Assembly: GCA_910588955.1 (NCBI GenBank)
Contig: CAJURQ010000022.1
Coordinates: forward strand, 1 to 54,357
DNA length: 54,357 nucleotides
Direction: 5' to 3'
Origin: an uncultured Lachnospiraceae bacterium
GTDB taxonomy: Bacteria; Bacillota; Clostridia; Lachnospirales; Lachnospiraceae
Shown here: piece after piece, positions 32,073-40,519 of the stretch
Layout: every line of letters starts with the position of its first letter
How positions within the stretch are numbered: the first letter of the stretch is position 1
Notes under the pieces: generated by a model
What the model was told of the DNA's origin: nothing
Seen by the model: the letters and a program-made list of their open reading frames with translations, nothing else
The model's database searches: none
Position numbers and translations under genes: made by a program

Positions 32073-32720
32073 TTATTTTGAAATCATCTGCGGAATTTTC
32101 TCTGCCAAAAACTCTGCAAACGCGCTGTGCGCCTGTAAGCTCAGGTGCATAAAGTCGTAGGGATTCATCTCCACTCCTGGAATCTGTCCGGCGTCTAAAT
32201 AGTGACATCCCAGATTCTTTGCCACCTGCTCATACAAGGGCGCCAGCGCACGGCTTTTCTCAACACAGCCGTCTCCCATCTCACCGTAAATATCCGTGTC
32301 TTTATAGCCCGGTTCGATCGCGGGTGGCGTAATCAGCAGAATATTGGGCACGCTATCTCTAAAGGCAATCTTAGAATCGATGGCTTTCTGCGCCAGTCTC
32401 TCCATTCCCTTGCTCACATTCTCCGGCGTACAGGAAAAACGCTGCTTCACATCGTTGGTCCCCAGCATAATCAGCAATAAATCCACCGGTTTATGCGTCA
32501 TGAGGCACGGGTATAAATACTGAAAACCGCACAAGCCCTCAAACAGCGGATCTTCCAGACATGCCGTGCGCCCTTCCAATCCCTCTTCCACCACATGATA
32601 ATCCCCGCCCAAATGCTTCGCCAAAAGGCAGGTCCATCTCTCTTCCTCCGTAAAGCGGTCGATCGTCTTTGCATTGTAGCCATACGTGTTAGAATCCCCA
32701 AAACATACTATTTTTTTCAT
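32073..32720 (-). CDS. SGNH/GDSL hydrolase (esterase)
   Basis: A 215-residue cytosolic SGNH esterase. Block I is GDSNTYG with the nucleophile Ser10, block III is GTND with Asn89, and block V supplies Asp189 and His192 (DFMHL). No signal peptide is visible. It converges on nanK with only eight bases between the stops and has GGAGG nine bases before its ATG. Its position suggests removal of O-acetyl groups from imported sialic acid, but other acyl or aryl esters are possible. Confidence 0.88.
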   Translation of the reverse strand: MKKIVCFGDSNTYGYNAKTIDRFTEEERWTCLLAKHLGGDYHVVEEGLEGRTACLEDPLFEGLCGFQYLYPCLMTHKPVDLLLIMLGTNDVKQRFSCTPENVSKGMERLAQKAIDSKIAFRDSVPNILLITPPAIEPGYKDTDIYGEMGDGCVEKSRALAPLYEQVAKNLGCHYLDAGQIPGVEMNPYDFMHLSLQAHSAFAEFLAEKIPQMISK

Positions 32721-32743
32721 ATGCGCTCTCCTCCATGTCATCT

Positions 32744-32773
32744 ATTATACTATACGTCTGCCCTGTTGTGCAA
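32744..32773 (-). promoter_or_regulatory. Promoter of the SGNH hydrolase gene
   Basis: TTGCAC and TATAAT with an 18-bp spacer. Its -35 box overlaps that of the divergent methyltransferase promoter by four bases. Confidence 0.6.
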
Positions 32774-32794
32774 ACGCGCGAAATATGCTATCCT
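32766..32794 (+). promoter_or_regulatory. Promoter of the methyltransferase gene
   Basis: TTGTGC and TATCCT with a 17-bp spacer and a TG one base before the -10. It shares its -35 region with the divergent SGNH promoter, so the two probably exclude each other. Confidence 0.55.
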
Positions 32795-32857
32795 ATGGAA
32801 AATGTAGAGATTGCAAAAATGATTTCACGTACTTTTCATGGGAGAGGACATTTCATC

Positions 32858-33733
32858 ATGTGGATCGCAGACAACTGGAAAGACTATGAAGTGATAGACT
32901 GTTCAAAGGGAGAAAAGCTGGAGCGGTGGGGAAAATATATCCTCGTTCGCCCCGATCCGCAGGTCATCTGGGACACCCCGAAAACAGATGCCGGATGGAA
33001 AAAGAAAAACGGACACTACCACCGCAGCCAGAAAGGCGGCGGGGAGTGGGAGTTCTTAGATCTGCCGCAGGAATGGAGCATCCGTTACCGGAATCTTACC
33101 TTCCGCCTGAAGCCGTTCAGCTTCAAACACACCGGACTCTTCCCCGAGCAGGCAGTCAACTGGGATTGGTTTTCTTCTATAATAAAGAAGGCAAAGACGC
33201 AGGAACCTGACCGGCAGGTCAAAGTCCTGAACCTTTTTGCCTACACGGGCGGCGCAACCCTCGCCGCTGCCGCCGCCGGCGCGGCAGTCACCCACGTGGA
33301 CGCCTCTAAGGGTATGGTCGCTTGGGCAAAAGAAAACGCCGCCGCCTCGGGGCTCTCCGACGCGCCGGTCCGCTGGCTGGTGGACGACTGTGTCAAATTC
33401 GTGGAGCGGGAAATCCGCCGCGGCAACACATACGACGGCATCATCATGGATCCGCCCTCCTACGGGCGCGGTCCCAAAGGGGAAATCTGGAAGATCGAGG
33501 AGAGCGTCTTTCCACTGATTGAACTTGCGGCAAAGCTGCTGTCAGAAAACGCCCTGTTCTTTCTCGTCAACTCCTACACCACCGGGTTACAGCCCGCAGT
33601 GCTCACCTACATGATGCACACCGCCCTTGTGCCCGCCTTCGGCGGACAGGTGGAATCCTCGGAGATCGGACTCCCTGTCTCCGCAAACGGACTTGTGCTG
33701 CCGTGCGGCGCCTCCGGCAGATGGTTTACATAA
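32858..33733 (+). CDS. Class I SAM-dependent methyltransferase (RlmI/RlmK-like)
   Basis: A 291-residue methyltransferase. Motif I is VLNLFAYTGGATLAAAAAGA, motif II THVDASKGMVAWAKENA, and the catalytic-region motif IV is IIMDPPSYGRGPKGE, characteristic of rRNA base methyltransferases related to RlmI/RlmK. The start MWIADN has GGGAGAGG ten bases before it; the frame is open further upstream but without such a site. Its last eight bases overlap the convergent TraX-like gene. The exact rRNA or other target is unknown. Confidence 0.85.
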   Translation: MWIADNWKDYEVIDCSKGEKLERWGKYILVRPDPQVIWDTPKTDAGWKKKNGHYHRSQKGGGEWEFLDLPQEWSIRYRNLTFRLKPFSFKHTGLFPEQAVNWDWFSSIIKKAKTQEPDRQVKVLNLFAYTGGATLAAAAAGAAVTHVDASKGMVAWAKENAAASGLSDAPVRWLVDDCVKFVEREIRRGNTYDGIIMDPPSYGRGPKGEIWKIEESVFPLIELAAKLLSENALFFLVNSYTTGLQPAVLTYMMHTALVPAFGGQVESSEIGLPVSANGLVLPCGASGRWFT

Positions 33734-34541
33734 CTCCTGTCATCTTCGCGATCCCAAACAGGATCAGCAGATGCACCGGGTAAAATCCATAATAGAAAAG
33801 CTTCGGCAGCCGCCGCCCCTTCTCTCCGTTATAGAGAAAAATAAGGGCAAACGCCAACAGACCGTACATTTCCCGCAGGGAAAACCGAAAAAGGTAATCC
33901 GCCGAATAAACGCCCACATAGCGGATCAGGTTGGAAGCCCATGTACCGAACAGCATGACCAGACCCGCCGCCATAAACCGCACACCCCCGTCCTTTTCTC
34001 TCGTCCGGTACATGACAAAAATCAGAAGAACGCCCATAAACCGGTAATCCGTGGAACAGAAGAAAGCGGCAAGGCAGCCTGTAAGCAATACAAGATAGCG
34101 CCCCGCCGCCGCCCAAACACTACTGTAATGGGAGAGATAATCCCACAGCGTCAATACGAGCACACCCAGAAACAAGGTCCAATATACATTCTGCCCACTC
34201 CAGTCAAACACCGTCCCCGACAGAGCCAGATCAAAAGGAATCTCCGAGATCAGCGCAAATAAAAAGAGCCGCATCAAAAACCACACTCTGCTCCTCGTAT
34301 AAAAAAAGCCCTCCACGATCAAAAAAGTAAAAAGCACAAAGGGAATCCTTCCCACAGCCCTGCCTGCACGGTAAACCGGTACAAGCTGCGGGTCCCACCT
34401 GCCGTCCAACGGATGCAGGTTCATATAATTCAGAAAAAGGACCGCAAAAAAATGATCGACAAACATCGTGATATAAGCTATGTTTTTCAGCACAGCGCCG
34501 GTCAGCCCATATTTCCCTTCGTCCTTCTGTAAACCTGTCAT
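33726..34541 (-). CDS. TraX-family membrane protein
   Basis: A 271-residue integral membrane protein with about eight hydrophobic helices. The N-terminal GLTGAVLKNIAYITMFVDHF and the C-terminal YYGFYPVHLLILFGIAKM are typical of the TraX family, named for the F-plasmid pilin acetylase. Chromosomal Firmicutes homologues have no assigned role and may acylate a surface component. AAGGTGG precedes the ATG used; a GTG three codons earlier is possible. It is convergent with, and overlaps, the methyltransferase gene. Confidence 0.85.
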   Translation of the reverse strand: MTGLQKDEGKYGLTGAVLKNIAYITMFVDHFFAVLFLNYMNLHPLDGRWDPQLVPVYRAGRAVGRIPFVLFTFLIVEGFFYTRSRVWFLMRLFLFALISEIPFDLALSGTVFDWSGQNVYWTLFLGVLVLTLWDYLSHYSSVWAAAGRYLVLLTGCLAAFFCSTDYRFMGVLLIFVMYRTREKDGGVRFMAAGLVMLFGTWASNLIRYVGVYSADYLFRFSLREMYGLLAFALIFLYNGEKGRRLPKLFYYGFYPVHLLILFGIAKMTGVM

Positions 34542-34579
34542 TTCTTCCACCTTATGTCTTTACGCTCTATTCATAAGTA

Positions 34580-34613
34580 AAGAGCCTTCACTATTCCTGT
34601 AGCAAAGACTCTT
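34580..34613 (-). terminator. Weak terminator-like hairpin
   Basis: A 9-bp stem (AAGAGTCTT with AAGGCTCTT on the minus strand, one G-T wobble) and a 16-base loop, 18 bases past the stop of the charged hypothetical gene. The tail is only moderately T-rich. Confidence 0.4.
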
Positions 34614-34631
34614 CCTGCCTCTATACTTTCC

Positions 34632-35525
34632 CTACGCCATAGCGTCCACATTGGCGCCTTCCACCAGCTCCGCCCCCGACTGCCCTGTATCCGGGGACAC
34701 TGGAATATCCACACCCTGAAGCTCCAGCGATACCGCCGGATTCGTCTCCTGCTGGAACGACTGCTGACTTACCGCCTGTTTCTCCCGCGCCAGTTTGTTG
34801 AACATCGCCTTCAGATATTTCATATCCGCCTCAACGATATCCTTCATCTCATCCGCGCGGTGTTTCTTGCGAAGCTTATCCACATCCTCGGGCGACATTT
34901 CCTGTTCCGCAGCGCCCATGTATTCTTTCATGATATCGTTTGCGCCGCCGGTCTGCTCCAGCTCCTGCATGAGCTGCTCATACTCCTCCATCAGCTCCTG
35001 CATCCGCTCCAGTTCCTCGTCCTTCAGGTTCTCCATGGACTCCTCGAGCTTCTTCATCTGTTCGTCCTCTTCTGACGCCGATGCCGACCCCTGCTCCACA
35101 AGACCCTTTCCCGTAGCATCCGCCTTCTCTTCCTCCTCCAGATGCTTCTTTTTCCTGCGGGCGATCCGCTCCATCTTTCTAGCATGGATGATCGCATGGC
35201 GCAGATCGGTCTCGTCATACTTTCCGCTCATCTGCTTTCTGAGAAGAGAAACCACCTCCTCGCGCGCCTTCGTAATCACCCTTCGTGCGCCCGTGGAAGT
35301 ATTGTTCATGGTAATCTGTCTCGAAATCTTCTTATAATTATAATTGAGTTTTTTCTTCTTCTGACTCGCTTTCTGCTTTTGAATCCTGATTGCGTTTGCC
35401 GTCTGTCTCGCCGCAATGCTGGCGCACTCATTCTTAATGTCCTGCTTCGTCCTCTGCCTATAAGGATCGGATGCCGCGGACGCAGACGCCGCCTGATTCG
35501 AGTTCGTCCCCACTCTTATGCCCAT
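34632..35525 (-). CDS. Charged coiled-coil protein of unknown function
   Basis: A 297-residue soluble protein that I cannot assign to a named family. An Ala/Ser-rich start is followed by a strongly basic helical block (about residues 50-140) with KKKKLNYNYKKISRQI, REEVVSLLRKQMSGKYDETD and HARKMERIARRKKKHLEEEE. An acidic coiled coil (about 155-205, MKKLEESMENLKDEELERMQ) comes next, then a basic helix and a disordered tail. The basic block looks like the conserved functional part. The start is set by GGAGG eight bases before MGIRVG. It lies downstream of the MATE gene on the same strand, about 130 bases away. Confidence 0.65.
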   Translation of the reverse strand: MGIRVGTNSNQAASASAASDPYRQRTKQDIKNECASIAARQTANAIRIQKQKASQKKKKLNYNYKKISRQITMNNTSTGARRVITKAREEVVSLLRKQMSGKYDETDLRHAIIHARKMERIARRKKKHLEEEEKADATGKGLVEQGSASASEEDEQMKKLEESMENLKDEELERMQELMEEYEQLMQELEQTGGANDIMKEYMGAAEQEMSPEDVDKLRKKHRADEMKDIVEADMKYLKAMFNKLAREKQAVSQQSFQQETNPAVSLELQGVDIPVSPDTGQSGAELVEGANVDAMA

Positions 35526-35657
35526 ACGCCTATCCTCCATGATGCTGTCAACGCGGCAAATCCTTTTGCCACAATTCCCCTAAGCTTCCCGCCTGCCTAA
35601 TGAAGCTGGTAAGCTCTTATCATATATATCGGACAGAAAGGCTCGATTGTTTAGAAA

Positions 35658-37016
35658 CTACAGCCGCCGCATCCAACTCTTTTTCCGAAAAACAACCAAT
35701 GAAATCAGAAATCTGACAACCTCCTCCAGCGATAGGATAAAATACACCTGCGGAATCGGCATATTCCACACAAATGCCGCCAGAAAACCGAGCGGCACAC
35801 CGAATACCCACGTGCCGATCATATCGATCCACATCACATAGCGTGTCATACCGCCGCTCCTGATAATGCCGCCTCCCAGAATCATATTCTGTACCTTTAT
35901 GGGAGAGATTATGGCAAAAGCTACTAAAATCAAATAGGTCATCCTCTGCACCTGCGGTTCCACATTGTACAGGGACACATAGGCGCCGCCCAGCCAGACT
36001 AACAGCAGGGACAGGATCACCGAACCCGCAAACCCGCACCCCATCAGTCTTTGGGAATCTTTATATGCCGTCTCCTCATTCCCCTCTCCGAGATGCCTGC
36101 CAATCATAATGCCCGCCGCCTGTGCGACACCGCTCAAAAGCCCGATCATCAGTCCCTGCACCGGTCCCGTCATGGTCATCGCCGCGCAGGACTCAGTTCC
36201 CATATGCCCGTAAATCACGGCGTACATATTCTCCCCCAGACTCCACATAAATTCGCAGACAAGAATCGGCGCAAGAATCCCCAGATACTGCTTCTGCTCA
36301 TCCCCCGTCAGTCGAAGCGCCGCGCGCATTTTCTCCCCTCTGCCATACATGCAAAAAGCCTCGTCGCGGAAGAAATAGACCGCCGTCACAAAAAAAGCCG
36401 CCGCCTGCGCGGTTATACTTGCTATCGCCGCACCCCGCACGCCCATGGACGGAAATCCGCCTTTACCAAAAATAAGCAGATAGTTCAGCCCTGTGTTCAA
36501 AAGCACCGAGAGAAAGCTTGCCGCCAGCGGAAACGCCGCTTTTCCGACACAGCGCAAAAACACTGTCATAATGGTAGATATTGCCATGAGTGGAAAGGAA
36601 AGCGCGTAGACCCGCAGATAAACTGCCGCCTGCGCCTTCACTGCCACATCCTGCGTATACAGAGACATAATTCCCCCGGGGATGAGAACGCAGACCGCCA
36701 GAAAAACGCCAGACTGCAAAAGTCCCACAAAAAGGTTCAGATAAAAGCTTCTGCTCATCCCCCTTTCATCCTTTGCCCCCACATACTGCGCCGCCATAAT
36801 GCCCGCTGCCGCTGCCACCGCTCCGAGCACCACCGTGTAGATGGAAACGAATTTCGCGCCCAGCCCGATCCCCGCAATGCTCTCGCTGCCGAGCTGCCCA
36901 ATCATGATCTGATCCACCATCCCGAAGGAGGACTGCAGCAGGGACTGTAAGGTCACCGGCAGCGCAATACTGATTAAATCAACCCAAAAAGCATCTTTTC
37001 TCTTTATCTTCTCCAT
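35658..37016 (-). CDS. MATE-family multidrug/metabolite exporter
   Basis: A 452-residue membrane protein with twelve predicted helices in two homologous halves. The first half contains SIALPVTLQSLLQSSFGMVDQ and QLGSESIAGIGLG, typical of the NorM/DinF superfamily. These are cation-coupled exporters of drugs or metabolites. GGGAG precedes the ATG by six bases. It starts 61 bases after the LacI gene on the same strand, so the two may form an operon and the LacI effector may relate to the exported compound. Confidence 0.92.
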   Translation of the reverse strand: MEKIKRKDAFWVDLISIALPVTLQSLLQSSFGMVDQIMIGQLGSESIAGIGLGAKFVSIYTVVLGAVAAAAGIMAAQYVGAKDERGMSRSFYLNLFVGLLQSGVFLAVCVLIPGGIMSLYTQDVAVKAQAAVYLRVYALSFPLMAISTIMTVFLRCVGKAAFPLAASFLSVLLNTGLNYLLIFGKGGFPSMGVRGAAIASITAQAAAFFVTAVYFFRDEAFCMYGRGEKMRAALRLTGDEQKQYLGILAPILVCEFMWSLGENMYAVIYGHMGTESCAAMTMTGPVQGLMIGLLSGVAQAAGIMIGRHLGEGNEETAYKDSQRLMGCGFAGSVILSLLLVWLGGAYVSLYNVEPQVQRMTYLILVAFAIISPIKVQNMILGGGIIRSGGMTRYVMWIDMIGTWVFGVPLGFLAAFVWNMPIPQVYFILSLEEVVRFLISLVVFRKKSWMRRL

Positions 37017-37077
37017 TTCTATCTCCCATCTCTACCTCTATGGCATAGTTCTTTCTACAATTCGCAACAATTTCGTT

Positions 37078-38085
37078 TCACGAAAATGCTTTTTGCACGC
37101 TGTCCCGGACGATCAACTTCACCGGCAGCACCTCCCCCACCGGCTCTCCGTCTCCATCCCACAATCTTTTCAGGGCGCGTACCGCCATCAGGGCACGTTC
37201 TCCCGCATCCTGCCCCACCGTGGTAAGTCTGGGAAAGCAGGTTTCACAGAGCGCGTTGTCGTCAAACCCCACCACCGACATTTCCCCCGGCACAGCAATC
37301 CCCCGCTCCATCAAAAAATGCATAAACTCCGCCGCATAGACGTCCGAAACCGCAAATGCTGCCGTACACGCCCGGATCCGCTCCCAGTTCTCCCGATAAA
37401 AAGCGCGCCTTCCCTCCCTGTTCATCGGCACTTCCAGAAAATCCGTTTTCCCTTCGGAGAACCCTTCCCGGAAACCCGCCATCCGCGCCGCGTCCACGCA
37501 GATATCATTGTCTGAGAGAAGAAGAGCACGCCTGTGCCCCATCCGCCGCAAGTACTCCCCCACCTGGCGACCGCCGTCAAAATTGTCGATCGTCAGATTG
37601 CAGATCCCCCTGTCCGTCTCAAAGAACCCGTCGTAGACCACAAAGGGAATCCGCATTTTTGCGCGGAGCTTTTCGTAATCGCTGTCGCAGAATCCCAGAA
37701 GAACCATCCCGTCCATATTCCACATGGAGGCAAACCGCTCCACCTCGCTCCAATCCCGCGCAGCCTTAATCATCATAAAATATCCCGCCTCCTCCAGCGC
37801 AAAAAGCAAAGCATTCATCGAGGCGGACACAAAGGCGTCCTCCAATACCTTTCCCTCATACTTCTCATGATTGTTCACCACCACGCCTATGATACGGGAA
37901 TCGTTTCGCGCAAGCAGTATGCCCGCCATGCTGGGAATGTACTGCCGCTCCTCCAAAAGAGCCTGCACCCGCCTCACCGTCTCGTCCGAAATCTTTTTTG
38001 TCTTTCCGTGAATCACATTGGAAACCGTGGCAGTACTCACGCCGAGTTCCTCCGCAATGTCCGCAATCCTCACCCGCTGTCCCAT
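37078..38085 (-). CDS. LacI-family transcriptional regulator
   Basis: A 335-residue regulator. The N-terminal helix-turn-helix reads RIADIAEELGVSTATVSNVIHG, followed by a hinge and a periplasmic-binding-protein-like effector domain (about residues 60-330) with RIIGVVVNNHEKYE and GEMSVVGFDDNALCETCFP. The effector is probably a sugar or nucleoside, but no catabolic gene adjoins it. A palindromic operator with central CG abuts its own -35 box, so autoregulation is likely. GGAGG is four bases before the ATG. Confidence 0.93.
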   Translation of the reverse strand: MGQRVRIADIAEELGVSTATVSNVIHGKTKKISDETVRRVQALLEERQYIPSMAGILLARNDSRIIGVVVNNHEKYEGKVLEDAFVSASMNALLFALEEAGYFMMIKAARDWSEVERFASMWNMDGMVLLGFCDSDYEKLRAKMRIPFVVYDGFFETDRGICNLTIDNFDGGRQVGEYLRRMGHRRALLLSDNDICVDAARMAGFREGFSEGKTDFLEVPMNREGRRAFYRENWERIRACTAAFAVSDVYAAEFMHFLMERGIAVPGEMSVVGFDDNALCETCFPRLTTVGQDAGERALMAVRALKRLWDGDGEPVGEVLPVKLIVRDSVQKAFS

Positions 38086-38138
38086 AAATCCTCCGTCCGC
38101 CTTCCTTATCTATTTAAAATACTTACCCGTCTGAGCTC

Positions 38139-38167
38139 AGTATAATCCCAAAATCCCATAACTACAA
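38139..38167 (-). promoter_or_regulatory. Promoter of the LacI-family gene
   Basis: TTGTAG and TATACT separated by 17 bp, about 55 bases before the start codon. The operator is immediately upstream of the -35 box. Confidence 0.65.
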
Positions 38168-38187
38168 TGGGTTAATCGCGTAACCCA
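38168..38187. promoter_or_regulatory. LacI-type operator
   Basis: TGGGTTAATCGCGTAACCCA: two perfect 7-bp arms around a 6-bp centre, with CG at the exact dyad, the normal form of LacI/GalR operators. It touches the -35 box of the regulator's own promoter. No second copy was noticed in the window. Confidence 0.75.
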
Positions 38188-38191
38188 ATCC

Positions 38192-38236
38192 AAAAAGAGA
38201 AGTGCATTTTTGGCAGTTTTGCCTCAAATGCACTTC
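38192..38236 (-). terminator. Terminator of the histidine kinase gene
   Basis: An 11-bp stem (GAAGTGCATTT with AAATGCACTTC) encloses an inner GGCA/TGCC hairpin and is followed by CTCTTTTTGG on the minus strand, 22 bases past the kinase stop. Confidence 0.85.
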
Positions 38237-38258
38237 CCCTTTTCAGAACCGTTTATTC

Positions 38259-40508
38259 CTACGGTTTCGCCTTTCTCATTTTTTCCACGCTCTGTTCCCA
38301 AGTATCCGGCTCCTTCCTTTTCTGCTCGGGAATCCACTTTTTAAGCGTCTCGTTTAACCCCTTTTTATCAAGCGGCTTGGTGATAAAATCCTGAAAGCCG
38401 TTTTTCAAAAACATCTCCCTGACGCCCTCCATTGCGTTCGCCGTCAGCGCGATGATGACCGGCTGCGTCCCGTTCTCCCCGCATTCGCTGCGGATTATCT
38501 GCACCGCCTCTATACCGTCCATCTCCGGCATCATATGATCCATGAAAATAATATCGTATCTCGTCTGTCTGACACACTCAATCGACTTTTGCCCGCTCTC
38601 CGCCTCGTCGATGACAAACCCGTAAGGACGCAGGAACCCTCTCGCCACCTTCCGGTTGACCAGATTGTCGTCCACCACAAGTACACGGCAGTCCTCCGCT
38701 GTGAAAGCCTGAATTTCGTCCTCTTTTCTGACAATCTCCTTCGGCATCTCCGTCAGACTCCTGCGGTCTACGATCTTTTGCGGGATATCCAGAATAAAGA
38801 CCGTGCCTTCCCCGTACACGCTCTCCACCCGAATCGTCCCCCGCATCAGCTCCACCAGATGCCTTGTGATGGAAAGCCCAAGCCCTGTGCCCTCCACGCT
38901 GCGGTTGCGTTTCGCATCCACCTGACTGAAATTCTCAAATATTTTTCCGAGATCCTCCTCCTTGATGCCGCAGCCGGTGTCCCGCACCTCGACATGCAGA
39001 AGCTCCGTGTCCGCGTCCTCCCCCGGTCTGCCGCCGACGGACAGCTTCACGTAGCCCTCCTTCGTAAATTTCAGCCCGTTGTTGAGCAGATTGATCAGGA
39101 TCTGCCGGATCCTGCCCTCGTCCCCGTAATACTTGCACGGTATGGACATATCGTACTCGCACTTGAGCAGAATCCCCCGCTTCGACGCCGCGCCGTCCAT
39201 CATATTGATGACCTCGTCCGCCACGTTCTTAATATGGTAGTCCGCGTTCACCAGCTCCATCTTGCCCGCCTCGACCTTGGACAGATCCAGAATGTCGTTG
39301 ATCAGCGCCAGCAGGTTTCTGGACGCCGACTTGATATCGCAGGCATAGCTGTACACCTTCCGCCCCTTGCTCTCCTCCATAATAATGTCGCTCAAGCCCA
39401 CAATCGCATTCATGGGCGTTCGGATCTCGTGGGACATATTTGCCAAAAACTCGCTCTTCGCCTCGTTCGCCTGCTCCGCCTGCACGCGGATGCGCTTGAT
39501 CTCCTCGATGTTATTGCGCACCTCCGTCATGTCCAGAATCAGCACCACATGCCCCTTGATCACGCCAAAACGATCCGGCACCGGCTCCACATGGCTCTGG
39601 TAATAACGATCCCCGATAAAAATGTCGTGCTGCACTTCCTCACCCGGCTCCGGTTCCGGGAATTCCAGTATGTCCGCGATATTTCTGCCGACGGCGCGGC
39701 TGTTCAGCCCCGGAAAGATCTCCGCCGCCGCCGGATTGTAATTGACGATCCGCCTCTTCTCATCCAGCGCGATCACACCGTCGCTCATGCTGTTTAACAA
39801 CGCACCCGAGGCAAGACTTCCGAAGTCGTAAACCCTCCTGCTCCATACGAGAATCACCACGCAGGCGAGCACCAGCCCCAGAACCACCGGCGTGAAGTCG
39901 TAGGCGTGCGTCAGCTTGGTGACATAGGTAAACAGGGCAATGACCGGCAGAAGCGCGAGTCCCAGAATCAGCCCGTATTTGCGATCCACCGCATCTTCTC
40001 CCCTTCTGGCGCAGGCGCGGATTAGCACGCGCATAGACATCGCATAGGGAATGAGCGTTGCACAGATGATAAAAACCGCATACCCCGGTCCGTAATTCAA
40101 AACCAGGTAAGAATGACCCTCCGCCGTAGTCTGCCACTCCACCTGTCTGTAAAAAAAGGTATGATGATCACAAGTCAGAACCACCATGAGAAGACCGACG
40201 TCTATACTTCCAAGAATCTTCAGTGCCTTTAGCGGCGCTTCCTCAAAACAATAAATATAGATAAAATAACAATAGCAGATCGGTATTGTCATAGTGCCCA
40301 GATGCTGCATTTTCACCGCCACCAAAGCCGCCTCCATGGTGGGCGCAGTCAGTTCCAAAAGATAACCGATATTCTGTATCAGAGCCCCCACCAGAAAGTA
40401 CTCCATCATTTTCTGTTCTCTGGATCCGTCCCCGCTAAGCAGAAGCGCCAGCGCAAAGAAGATGGCACATATTCCTATTACCTGCAATCCTAAAAAAGCG
40501 ATATTCAT
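38259..40508 (-). CDS. Hybrid sensor histidine kinase with 7TM sensor, PAS and receiver
   Basis: A 749-residue membrane kinase. The N-terminal seven-helix region (about residues 1-225) is followed by a PAS domain (about 235-340, SMSDGVIALDEKRRIVNYNP). The HisKA domain has the phospho-accepting His in FLANMSHEIRTPMNAIVG, and the ATPase domain has LINLLNNGLKFT, DTGCGI and GTGLGLSI. A C-terminal receiver has VVDDN, the acceptor Asp in IIFMDHMMPEMDG, and TKPLD. All catalytic residues are intact. It begins 11 bases after the last nup-like permease gene and may be cotranscribed with it. No output regulator is adjacent. Confidence 0.93.
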   Translation of the reverse strand: MNIAFLGLQVIGICAIFFALALLLSGDGSREQKMMEYFLVGALIQNIGYLLELTAPTMEAALVAVKMQHLGTMTIPICYCYFIYIYCFEEAPLKALKILGSIDVGLLMVVLTCDHHTFFYRQVEWQTTAEGHSYLVLNYGPGYAVFIICATLIPYAMSMRVLIRACARRGEDAVDRKYGLILGLALLPVIALFTYVTKLTHAYDFTPVVLGLVLACVVILVWSRRVYDFGSLASGALLNSMSDGVIALDEKRRIVNYNPAAAEIFPGLNSRAVGRNIADILEFPEPEPGEEVQHDIFIGDRYYQSHVEPVPDRFGVIKGHVVLILDMTEVRNNIEEIKRIRVQAEQANEAKSEFLANMSHEIRTPMNAIVGLSDIIMEESKGRKVYSYACDIKSASRNLLALINDILDLSKVEAGKMELVNADYHIKNVADEVINMMDGAASKRGILLKCEYDMSIPCKYYGDEGRIRQILINLLNNGLKFTKEGYVKLSVGGRPGEDADTELLHVEVRDTGCGIKEEDLGKIFENFSQVDAKRNRSVEGTGLGLSITRHLVELMRGTIRVESVYGEGTVFILDIPQKIVDRRSLTEMPKEIVRKEDEIQAFTAEDCRVLVVDDNLVNRKVARGFLRPYGFVIDEAESGQKSIECVRQTRYDIIFMDHMMPEMDGIEAVQIIRSECGENGTQPVIIALTANAMEGVREMFLKNGFQDFITKPLDKKGLNETLKKWIPEQKRKEPDTWEQSVEKMRKAKP

Positions 40509-40519
40509 CTTTCCTTCCC

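Noticed and set aside
38535..39797. A 420-codon plus-strand frame opposite the hybrid kinase
   Set aside because: It is a shadow of a gene with high third-position G+C; composition is His/Arg/Leu-heavy with no domain and no ribosome binding site.
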